Positions 11,181 to 19,438 of a stretch of DNA of 25,389 nt are shown here, in pieces. Below the pieces are notes generated by a model that ran no database searches, was not told where the DNA came from, and saw only the letters and a list, made by a program, of their open reading frames with translations. Both the position numbers and the translations under genes were made by a program. The DNA is from Amanita rubescens (Eukaryota > Basidiomycota > Agaricomycetes > Agaricales > Amanitaceae). Within the stretch, counting starts at the first letter, position 1. Each line of letters opens with the position of its first letter. The stretch lies in NCBI GenBank assembly GCA_015039365.1, contig WION01000662.1, forward strand, positions 1 through 25,389, written 5' to 3'.

Positions 11181-11560
11181 AGATTCAACGGTTTACCGCA
11201 GAAAAAAAAAATGGAGATGTGAGCCTCGTTTTCGTGGTGACATCGATACTATTATTGCCTTTTGACGCAATCGACAGCTTCTTAAGAGGAGGTGGTGGCG
11301 CAGGTGGTAGTACAGGTGGAATCGCTGATGTCGTCGTGCTGATAATGGGCAAAGGGTGACAATCGATGGTGATCGATCATCATCCACGTGGAATGGGCGC
11401 AGATGGGCGCCCATTTAAGACCCTGCATCCGGAACAGGCGGTAATGACGGTGATGACTGTATAGATGGACACTTGTTCAGGTGGCAAGTACCATAGGAGA
11501 TCCTTTCAACATATAATGTCATCATGCCAGTACAAACGACCGTATGGCGTATGCGATGAT
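11181..11560 (-). pseudogene. Possible relic of a fourth proline-rich secreted protein
   Basis: Minus-strand fragments read KCPSIQSSPSLPPVPDAGS followed by a stop (about 11470-11410), then, in another frame, a Thr/Pro stretch with SAIPPVLPPAPPPPLKK (about 11340-11270). Composition matches the flanking secreted proline-rich proteins. No signal peptide, TATA box or GGACCAGCCTA element was found. I read it as a decayed paralogue; it could also be missed exons. Confidence 0.3.
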
Positions 11561-11579
11561 GGCTAATGGCAACCATTAG

Positions 11580-12302
11580 CTACTGGTCATTTATCCTGCG
11601 CCCCCGGCCCCCACGACGCCTCCACTCGTCATAATCTTCTCGCGGTATCCGCGACGGCCCTTCCATCACATCATCAGGTACTTGAGGAACAGCAGGAAGG
11701 GGTACCCGAACTCGTGGGGGTGGTGATGCTGGTAGTGACGGTGGTAGTGACGGTGGTAGTGACGGTGGTAGTGATGGTGGTAGTGACGGTGGTAGTGACG
11801 GTGGTAGTGATGGTGGAAGTGGTGGAAGTGGTCGAAATGGTCGGACTTGTGATGCGGGTGAATCATTTTGTGGTGGTGGTGATGATGGCGGTGGTAGTGA
11901 AGCCTGATGTACCGGATGCTTCTTATGTACCCGTGGACGTCGTCGTAAATCTGACCGAGTTTGTTGTGGGGGTGGTCGGACTTGTGGTGGTGGTGGATCG
12001 TCTTGTGGTGGTGGTGGTGGTGGTGGCGGTTGTTGGGGTGCCTCAGGTACCGGAGGGCTTGGAAGTGCTCGGTGTCGCCTTTCAGGCCCGCGTTTCTCTA
12101 TGTCATGAATATCATAGAGCTCGCGTTCTCCAATCAATATGGCTCGCTTCTATTGAAAAGGTTAGAACTCAGGATTGAAAACAAGATGATATGATTAACG
12201 TACTGAGAGTCGTGAGCTGCCAACTTCAGCGGTCACCGGTAATGCATACAGGGTGGAAGGGAGGAAGAATAATACGAAGACGAAGGAAAGGAGGAAGCGC
12301 AT
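11580..12302 (-). CDS. Secreted proline-rich protein 2 with LPPS repeats and KR sites (~222 aa)
   Basis: Two exons: 12302-12204 encodes a signal peptide (MRFLLSFVFVLFFLPSTLYA) plus LPVTAEVGSSRLS; after an intron at 12203-12150 (GTACGT...CAATAG), 12149-11580 continues KRAILIGERELYDIHDIEKR. The two Lys-Arg sites look like Kex2 sites, suggesting removal of a propeptide. The mature part holds polyproline (QQPPPPPPPPQDDPPPP), a basic segment, about seven LPPS units, and a basic tail (EWRRRGGRGRR). A TATA box (TATAAG, 12373-12368) and GGACCAGCCTA at 12331 precede it. Structural wall protein, adhesin or processed secreted peptide are all possible; no known family assigned. Confidence 0.7.
11728..11825. 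repeat. 12-bp tandem repeat coding for LPPS units
   Basis: Plus-strand units of the type ggtggtagtgac, with some copies reading gat for gac, follow one another about eight times. On the coding minus strand each unit gives Leu-Pro-Pro-Ser. Nearby GGT-rich runs (11869-11900, 11980-12035) encode polyproline. Confidence 0.8.
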
Positions 12303-12330
12303 GTTGATTGATATCGATGAAAGTAGGTGA

Positions 12331-12341
12331 GGACCAGCCTA
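12331..12341 (-). promoter_or_regulatory. Shared start-region element, copy 2
   Basis: The GGACCAGCCTA element lies 29 bases upstream of the ATG of secreted protein 2, exactly as in copy 1, and 32 bases downstream of its TATA-like TATAAG. Confidence 0.55.
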
Positions 12342-12691
12342 CCCTAACACCGTGTCAGCGCGCGGTTCTTATACGTACAGTAACGTGGCCAAGTCCAGGG
12401 TCATCTATCACTGAGAAAAGTGTCGGACCTGAAACAAAGAGTCCCATTATGGCCGAACATCAATCCTTTCCGTGACCATAGCAAGGGCTGGCGCCTCGGC
12501 CAAGCTGCTATGCCCTCCGTTGCCATTTCTTCGGCCACGGTACACTGGGTTCTATCCGAGGGTGCTTGCTTCTTGACAACGTTTCTCCTGTAGTATGGTT
12601 AGCGCCTCGTTGCCTGTCTCGGCCTCGTGAATCAGCAACACAACTTTGAATGACAGATGTGGGGGAGCTTGTGACCTTATTTGTGACCAAA

Positions 12692-12884
12692 TTAAATGCT
12701 ACTGAACACACGTGGGAAAGCTTTGTTGATGGGGACCTGCATCCTGACGGCGCCCTTTGGGATTTTATACCCCTTCAGGTCAGAAATCCATGGGTAAATC
12801 GGCATGCCGCGTAGCGCGTGCGGCACCCTTCCGTTTAATTTGTGGCCTTTCTGCTGAGGATGTCCAAGGATTCGGAGGATGTCA
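12692..12884 (-). pseudogene. Possible cytochrome P450 fragment
   Basis: The minus-strand frame contains GRVPHAL and then KGYKIPKGA, in the order and approximate spacing of the basidiomycete P450 segment after the ExxR helix (VPHA..GYFIPKG). No ExxR or heme-binding FxxGxxxC motif is nearby, so at most this is a relic exon. The similarity is short and could be chance. Confidence 0.22.
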
Positions 12885-13312
12885 TCACTAGTACCCACCA
12901 ATTATTGTAAAAGATGACTGATAAATCTGAGACTGAACTTACCTGATAACTCCCGGAGACTTCCTTGGCAGGCTTGCTAGATTGCATCTTCAAATCAACC
13001 TAGTAGAAGAACGGGTGCTCGACCTAGTGTTGTGACAAGCGGAATAGATGTAATCCCGTATTGCAACTTACTGGAGAAGCATCAGCCGACGTCTTAGTGA
13101 CTTGAGGAGCGAGTTTGGCCTCGATAAGCTTGTAGAGAGAGAGAGAGGTGAGTACCCCATATTCTAGCAACGGCTTGCAAATTCGGTCTGTCCGATGAAC
13201 TCTTCTAGCGACGGCGTCGCTACAAGTTTGCCCCCAAGCCATCAGTGCGACTCGAGTTCTCTTCAATTCACTGTATCAGCAGCAGTTGAAGCATTCCCGA
13301 AATTGTCGTCAT
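12885..13312 (-). CDS. Small hypothetical protein (~82 aa, four exons)
   Basis: Exons 13312-13272, 13219-13072, 12999-12943 and a terminal TGA at 12887-12885 join in phase through introns 13271-13220 (GTGAAT...TTGTAG), 13071-13000 (GTAAGT...TACTAG) and 12942-12888 (GTAAGT...TACTAG). The product starts MTTISGMLQLLLI, has a basic segment (VARRVHRTDRICKP) and ends KPAKEVSGSYQ. A minus-strand TATATAA at about 13420-13414 supports transcription from here. The start is not a convincing signal peptide and no family is recognised. The stop directly after a splice junction is unusual; intron retention would give an open extension. Confidence 0.4.
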
Positions 13313-13477
13313 GGGCAAGTACGGATGTAAGTAATGTGCCACGCCAGGGAACAGGGAAGGGTTGATCTCGGTGACATTGATAATATGCGCATTACAATCG
13401 TTCCATTTTGTCGTTATATACAAACGACACCGGCTGACGCAACGCTAACAAATGGCTCATGAGCCATACTCTTGCAA

Positions 13478-13960
13478 CTAGTCGTACATCGCTCTTCTGC
13501 GTCTCCTTGGAAATCTCATTTCAGTTACCAGCGCCCGCGTAGCGAATGTGCGAAAACGTACCGAGATGGTCCCGCAGCACGCCTCCGAATTGCCGGCTTC
13601 GGAGGAGGGTTGGCTTTGCCCTTCGCGGGCCTAAAAGCTAGCGTGATCGTTTCTCCACCACCAGTCGCGTCCTTCGCGTCCTTGTCCTTCTCGTCCTCCT
13701 AAAATCTCGGATTCAATTACACGTTCTTTTGATCAACAAAAAAAGCCAACCGGCGGTGGAGGGGGTATGCCGTCTCCGTGGTGAATCTAATGTCCATCAA
13801 ATTCAATCACGTCTTTTGGTGAAGAAAGAAGACCAACCAATGGATCTTTAGGTACCGTCAGGAACTTGTTCTTGTTGGCAGGGTCCGAGGACCCAGAGGG
13901 ACCTGCTGCTTGCACGCAGGCAGCGAATAGGGACAAAGTGACGATTGAAAGCAAGTTCAT
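13478..13960 (-). CDS. Secreted small protein 3 with stop-containing 3n intron
   Basis: ATG at 13960 opens the signal peptide MNLLSIVTLSLFAACVQA. Exons 13960-13856, 13786-13751, 13698-13562 and 13496-13478 are joined by introns 13855-13787 (GTACCT...CATTAG, 69 nt), 13750-13699 (GTTGGC...TTTTAG) and 13561-13497 (GTACGT...CGCAG). The product is about 99 residues: a Ser/Gly-rich start, IHHGDGIPPPPP, a charged EDEKDKDAKDA block, and a basic tail (KPAIRRRAAGPSRRRAMYD). If the first intron is kept, translation ends at its terminal TAG and gives a 57-residue protein. It shares the GGACCAGCCTA element and a TATA box with secreted proteins 1 and 2, and a basic tail with protein 2. Role unknown, presumably extracellular. 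Confidence 0.6.
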
Positions 13961-14003
13961 GATGATCAATAGTTACTGTGTCGGTGAGTGATGAGCTTGA
14001 ATA

Positions 14004-14014
14004 GGACCAGCCTA
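14004..14014 (-). promoter_or_regulatory. Shared start-region element, copy 3
   Basis: GGACCAGCCTA lies 44 bases upstream of the ATG of secreted protein 3. A minus-strand TATATAA at 14051-14045 lies 37 bases before it, so the element again falls where transcription should begin. Confidence 0.55.
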
Positions 14015-14059
14015 TGAGTTATCTCGGCGGTGAGATGGCTGGCATTATATATCTCTTCG

Positions 14060-14541
14060 AAAAACTGAAACATCAATCAGAACGCTGGCATGAGAGGGGG
14101 TATTGCCACGAGGTGCATTTGGTGTTTCGTTGCAATTCATCATTTGAGCTCGATACCATCTTGATGTTAAAGCCTTGAACTGGTTGCCCAAGTTATCGCA
14201 TCAAAAACTCCATTTGATGAAGAGGAAGCCTGAGGAAACCCAGCCGTCGGAACTGCATGCACATAAGTAGTGTGCAGAAATCAGCTGCAGTAATTGAAAG
14301 CAAACTTGATCTGAGGGCTTGAACCGACTTACGTACGCATATTCGAACTCCGACTAGTTATCACTCGGCACCGATGCGGACTGATGCGGAACGGCAAGGT
14401 GATTCATGATTGCGTCCTGGCGTAGCGCTGGCGCTTGATGTCGGAGGGTAGGCCAACTACTGGTGGTTACGGTCACGCAGTGGCTACATCCAGGGCCCCA
14501 ATCCATTCCCAGATTCCCCGCATTCCAAAACCTATTGGACG
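14060..14541. other. Intergenic stretch
   Basis: Only short open frames without domain or splice support. It may hold the promoter of the possible plus-strand gene at 14542, but no clear TATA box was found. Confidence 0.35.
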
Positions 14542-14936
14542 ATGCGGACGCTTAACTTGCTGGCGTTGTCTCTGGTTATGCCACTGGTATTTGCAGTGCA
14601 ATTCGCAATTCAACCAAACACAAGTGGGTAAAGACACTTGGTAAAAATAAAAAATACACTCGCGAGGACTCAATTAGATCCTTAGATACGTGAACCTGAA
14701 GGTCCTCGCCAACCAATACTGACTTCGGAATCACCCTGAACGCGAACGGGAACATTAAAAAACAACTAGGGCTCGAAATTGTCGTGTTTCGTGCAGACTC
14801 GGAACGAAGGTCTTTTTTTTTCTTTCTTATTCCACTTCCGAAGGCTGACTTGCTGACGTTCCGTCGGGATAACCAGATTTGGCATCGTGGTCAACTTCTG
14901 GATGGTACCTCACATCTTTATGAATTTAGTAACTGA
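14542..14936 (+). CDS. Possible small secreted protein (plus strand, frame problem)
   Basis: ATG at 14542 opens a good signal peptide (MRTLNLLALSLVMPLVFA) followed by VQFAIQPNTSG up to a donor at 14628 (GTAAAG). Acceptor 14685 (CCTTAG) gives YVNLKVLANQY and then a stop. One base later in frame a coherent stretch follows, DFGITLNANGNIKKQLGLE, continuing open to TGA at 14934-14936. Acceptor 14701 (CTGAAG) instead joins the second stretch in phase. Either a weak acceptor or a one-base insertion near 14720 must be assumed. The end is uncertain because a T-rich run at 14811-14826 could be intronic. Family not recognised. Confidence 0.35.
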
Positions 14937-15302
14937 ATTGCGGCCTTCTATGTGTCCACGTATCGCACAATTGACTTTTTCTTTTGGAATATATATCATA
15001 CTATGATCACAGTCCACCACCACTCGCGTCCTGGATTTTTTCAAGTTACGCAAATTGTATCTGTCATTGTATCTGCCACTGAGCCCAACCATCGAATGCT
15101 AGGCTCGGTAGCGAGGCAACTTAATCGAGATCTAAACGGCTTAGTCGGATATGGTGAGACAAGGAACAGCGAAATGAAGTTTGTCGTTCTGATGCATTGC
15201 CTTATTTCGAAGCTAACGAGATCCCACTGCCCAAACAAAACCATAAAACCAACACACTCATATATAAGTACACACGCAAGGTTACACACATTCAACTACG
15301 TT
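14937..15302. other. 3' flank of the acetyl-CoA synthetase gene
   Basis: AT-rich sequence downstream of the minus-strand acetyl-CoA synthetase stop. The long plus-strand open frame starting at 14952 runs through the 3' exon and intron of that gene in antisense, so it is not annotated. Confidence 0.4.
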
Positions 15303-17771
15303 CTACGCCGCCTTTGCCAAACCCGCAGCGACTTTCTGCTTAATCACCTCAACAACACTAGGATCCGCAATCGTACTCAAATCTCCAAGCTGATCACCCT
15401 CCCCAGCAACAATCTTTCTCAAAATACGCCTCATAATCTATTGGATCACTCGTCAACCGGGGTGAAAGAAAAAAAAACAATAAACGGCGGGCACGTACCT
15501 TTCCAGACCTCGTCTTGGGCAAATCCGGAACAATAATCACCTTCTTCGGCGCCGCGAACGGCCCGATCGATTTCCTAACCTGAAGCACAAACTCCTTCAC
15601 AATCCCTCCCTCATCTTGCGGATCGTAAGTAAACTCGGGTTTCAACGTGACGAAAGCATAAACGGCTTGTCCCGTCAACTCATCAGCAGTCCCAATCACT
15701 GCCGTCTCTGCAACACCCCGATGTAAAATCAACGCGCTCTCGATTTCCGCCGTGCTAAGTCTATGTCCCGATACGTTGATCACGTCGTCGATGCGGCCTT
15801 TGATCCAGATATACCCGTCTCCATCTCTCTGAGCGCCATCGCCGGTGTAGAACGTACCGGGGTAAGGACGCATATAAGTCTCCAAGTATCGTTTATGGTC
15901 TTTCCAGATGGTACGAGCGATAGAAGGCCAAGGGTGTTTAAGAACTAAAAGACCTTCGACGTTATTCCCCGTGAGTTCTTTTCCGGAAAGGGGATCTAAA
16001 ATCGCCGGTTCGATACCGAAGAAGGGGACCGTGGCGGAACCGGGTTTAGTCTCGATCGCACCTGGGAATGGGGTGACGACGATCGAGCCTGTCTCGGTTT
16101 GCCAGAATGTGTCGACGATGGCGCATTGACGTCTTCCGACGTGTTCGTTGTACCAGTTCCACGCTTCGGGGTTGATAGGTTCGCCTACGCTCCCTAATAC
16201 GCGGAGAGAGGACAAGTCGTAGTCTTTGACGTGTTGCTCGCCTAAGCGGCGGAGAAGCCTGATCGCAGTAGGGGCGGAGTAGAATTGGGTCAAGCCGTGT
16301 TTTTGGACGGTTTCCCAGTAGCGAGAGGGGGTGGGGTAGACTGGCGTGCTTTCGAACACGGTGGTGGATACGCCGTTGCAGAGGGGGCCGTAGACGATGT
16401 AAGTGTGGCCGGTGATCCAACCAATGTCGGCCATGCAGGCGAACTTGTCGTCGTGGTGGACGTCAAAGACGTATTTGAGGGTGAGCGCAGCGCCGAGGAG
16501 GTAACCACCTGTAGTGTGCACGACGCCCTTGGGTTTTCCGGTCGATCCGGATGTGTAGAGGATGAAGAGAGGATCTTCGGAAGACATGATTTCGGGGGGA
16601 CAGTAAGCGGGTACTGCGGCAGTTGCTTCGTCCCACCAGATGTCTCGGCCTTGGACCCAGGGAACGGTGTTTCCTGTCCTTTTGAGAACGAGGACGTGTT
16701 CGACGCAAGGGCAATCTTTGAGAGCGGCATCGACGATGGCTTTCGTGGCAATGGATTTTCCACCGCGGCGTCCTTCGTCCGAGGTGATGAGCACGCGAGA
16801 CTCACAGTCGTTGATGCGGTCTCTGAGGGATTCGGAAGAGAATCCGGCAAAGACGACGGAGTGGATGGCACCAATGCGGGCGCAGGCGAGGAAGGCTGCG
16901 ACGGATTGCCAGGCCATGGGGAGGTAGATGGAGACTGTGGATCCTTTCTTGACACCGAGAGATTTGAGAACGTTGGCGACTTTGCAGACTTCGCGCATTA
17001 GTTCAGAGAAGGTGATGAGCGCGCCGGTATTGGGTTCATCGGCCTCGTAGATGATGGCGGTCTGGTAAAAGTTAGATCAAGTTGGATGCAGATGGACAGT
17101 AGCCACACCTTGTCCGGATGTTTATACGCCCACCTGTCTACGCAGTTGTAGGAAGCGTTGAGCCCTCCTTCGGGGAACCAAGCAATGTCTCCATGTTCAA
17201 AGCCACCGTTGCGGACCGTTTTGAACGGGCGGTCCCAATGAAGCGTATCCCTTGCCATCTGGATAAATACGGTTAGATCGTCTGGAATCGATATAGTGCG
17301 GATTGATGTGATAAGATAAAATGATGGATTAATTTATGAGCGCGGTGAGACAAAAGTGGGGAAAAGGTGGATCGGCGTCGCTAGGGAGGAGGAGAACGTG
17401 CTCACCTTTGCCCACCAGTGGTCAGATTCGTGGCCGAGCGTTTCGGCATGGGCAGACTTGTAGGCGTGGATGTGGGGACCTACGTGGGGCTTTTTAGGCC
17501 CATTTTGTAAGCGGGGAGCGATGGGGTGGACGGGTATTCCTTTGGCGTCTTCGGGCATGTTGTCGATGATAGCGTCTAGATCACCTGATTCTGCAGGAGA
17601 TGGATAGGGCTGATCTTGATTTGCGGTTGGTGTCGAGCTAGATGCGCTGGATGAGGAAAAGTTCGACTGGACAACGGAGAAGGCAGGAGGAAGAGATAAA
17701 AACGTGAGGGGAAAAGGAATGCGAATGTGGGCCCTTTTTAAGCCGAAGATATTGTTTAGGCCGGCGTGCAT
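15303..17771 (-). CDS. acs: Acetyl-CoA synthetase (AMP-forming)
   Basis: Converts acetate, ATP and CoA to acetyl-CoA, supplying cytosolic and nuclear acetyl-CoA. Four exons: 17771-17406, 17258-17109, 17061-15499, 15437-15303, with introns of 147, 47 and 61 nt all in phase; about 737 residues. Landmarks: [11 protein letters not shown] and [16 protein letters not shown] near the start; adenylation motifs [30 protein letters not shown] and [15 protein letters not shown]; and PKTRSGK-IMRR split by the last intron and carrying the catalytic lysine. The family is usually about 650-680 residues; here about 70 extra N-terminal residues rich in Ser, Phe and Leu precede the conserved part, with an internal Met at [12 protein letters not shown] that could give the usual cytosolic form. 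Its 5' end faces the DUF2461-family gene across 259 bp. Confidence 0.95.
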
Positions 17772-18030
17772 TATTGTATTGATCCTGTGACTTGCCAAGT
17801 GAGCGGGTGGTGGTCTCGTGAGAATGCCCTGGTTCGTTTGAATTGGGCTTGGCTGCAGGGCTCTGATGAGCGCTGAGGTTCCTGGCAGTGCCTATGTATC
17901 CGTCTTCGACAGAATATTCGCGGTGGTGATTAGGAGGTAGGGCAGGTATGTGACGGAAATTGCTTAGTCATGGATATGTCACGACGGAGAATTCAATTGC
18001 GGTGCCGGTGGGACAGTTTTATTCCTGTTT
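17772..18030. promoter_or_regulatory. Divergent promoter region between ACS and the DUF2461 gene
   Basis: 259 bp separate the two start codons, which point away from each other, so both promoters must lie here or overlap. No strong TATA box was found. Co-regulation is an inference from geometry only. Confidence 0.4.
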
Positions 18031-19245
18031 ATGGCTCGAAGCAAGCGTTCATCGCAGAAAGACTGGGATAGTGACGCGTTGGACGAGGTTTCGAGTGGCG
18101 AGGAAGCAGAGCAGGAGACTCGGAAAAAGAGAAAACGCGTAGTTGAGAAGAGCCCCAAGAAGACGCGTGCTGCGAAGAGAAAAAAAGTGAAAGAGAGCGA
18201 CGAGGAGGAAGAGGTGGAGTTGGATGACGGACAGGAAGTCGTCGGTGTTGTCGTCAAGGCGCCCAAGACGGGTCAAGTGCCGCCGGGCCAGATATCAAAG
18301 AACACTTTGGATTTCTTGACCAAGTTGAAAGACCCAGAGTATAATGACCGGCAATGGTGCGTCCGTGGCTCATGTGCACTGGCTTGATGCTCAACTCGGG
18401 TTACTAGGTTCAAGTTGCAAGAGCCGGTGTACAGGCAGGCTGAAAAGGAATGGAAAGATTTTATCGACGAGTTTACAGAGCTGTTACTTGAGGTGGATCC
18501 GCAGATTCCGCATTTACCGGCAAAGGATGTGGTGCATAGGATTTACCGTGATGTGAGTATATTTGTAACCGTATTCTGATTCGTTCGGGCTTGACGGGGT
18601 AGCAGGTAAGGTTTAGCAATGACAAGACGCCGTACAAGCAGAATTTCTCTGCCAGTTTTTCGAGAAGCGGGAGAAAAGGCCTTTTTGCAGGATATCATCT
18701 GTGAGTCATCACCATGACTTTAACTATCGTCTCATTGCATAGTACAGGTCAGGTATTGGTATTGTTATACTTGTACAAAAATACACTGAAAATGCACAGT
18801 CAAACCGGGAAACGACAGCATCATCGCGGCTGGTCTATGGTGTCCAGGAAAAAACGAGCTAGCAACGATTCGGTATACTATTCCTCGTTTCTGTTCTAAA
18901 GCTTGTCTAAAAAACGATGACAGGTCACACATCAAAGAAGATTCGCAACCTCTGCGAGACATTATCTCCTCTCCAGAATTTGAGACGTATTTTGGCAAAG
19001 CCGAGGCTCATCCTGAAGGGAAACGGCAAAACATCTTTGGATTGGAAGACGAGCTAAAAGTCGCACCCAAAGGTGTGGATAAGGAGCATAAAGACATAGA
19101 CCTGCTCAAGTGTCGAAGTTTTGTTGTTGTGTATCGGTTCAGTGACAGTGAGGTGTTGGACTCGGAGTTCGGATCGAGAGTGGCTGAAGTTGTTCAAGTG
19201 ATGAGGCCATTTGTTCACTGTTTGAATGACCTGATGACTGTATGA
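18031..19245 (+). CDS. DUF2461 / TIGR02453-family protein with basic-acidic N-terminus
   Basis: Conserved protein of unknown biochemical function found in bacteria and fungi. Exons: 18031-18356, 18408-18552, 18606-18700, 18748-18752 (5 nt), 18800-18872, 18924-19245. The N-terminal ~80 residues mix basic nuclear-signal-like clusters (RKKRKR, KRKKVK) with acidic runs (ESDEEEEVELDD), suggesting a nuclear protein. The conserved domain follows: NTLDFLTKLKDPEYNDRQWF, VRFSNDKTPYKQNFSASFSR, GLFAGYHLSVKPG, AAGLWCPGKNELATIR, PEGKRQNIFG, LKVAPKGVDKEHKDIDLLKC. The reading GYHLSVKPG requires the 5-nt microexon GTCAG between two 47-nt introns; no alternative canonical splice keeps the frame. It ends with a short variable tail. 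Confidence 0.85.
18748..18752 (+). other. 5-nt microexon in the DUF2461-family gene
   Basis: The upstream exon ends in ...TATCATCT (phase 2) before GTGAGT. The sequence then reads ...GTACAG, GTCAG, GTATTG, and the next exon starts TCAAACCG after GCACAG. CT+G, TCA, G+TC restores Leu-Ser-Val in the family-conserved HLSVKPG stretch. Confidence 0.7.
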
Positions 19246-19438
19246 CTAACGTGGGAATTATATTCAAAGCTTCTGCTTCTCTCTTACCATCACCACCGCC
19301 TCATTTCTCTCTCTTTTCTCTCTCTCTCTTTCTGCGTTCAGCGCTTGTCTAGACTTTTGTTCTTACAAAATCTAGCGCAGAATCATCTTATAACACGGGG
19401 GAACGGGTAACGGCCATCGAGGCCCGAAAAGCGCAGAC
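19246..19438 (+). promoter_or_regulatory. Chitin synthase promoter and leader with CT-rich tract
   Basis: A pyrimidine tract of TCTC repeats at about 19303-19333, typical of fungal promoters and transcription start regions, lies about 105 bases before the ATG at 19439. TTATAAC at about 19388 is a weak TATA-like match. Confidence 0.45.

Noticed and set aside
11728..11825. CRISPR-like array
   Set aside because: The repeats are contiguous 12-mers without spacers, inside a coding exon of a eukaryotic gene.
11714..12178. Long plus-strand open frame very rich in Val (VVVTVVVTVVV)
   Set aside because: It is the antisense reading of the LPPS/polyproline-coding repeats of the minus-strand secreted protein 2, which has a signal peptide, intron and promoter.
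14952..15536. 194-codon plus-strand open frame
   Set aside because: It overlaps the 3' exon and last intron of acetyl-CoA synthetase in antisense and has no recognisable domain.
16285..17001. 238-codon plus-strand open frame
   Set aside because: Antisense to the acetyl-CoA synthetase central exon, whose protein motifs are unmistakable; codon bias of the real gene keeps the other strand open.
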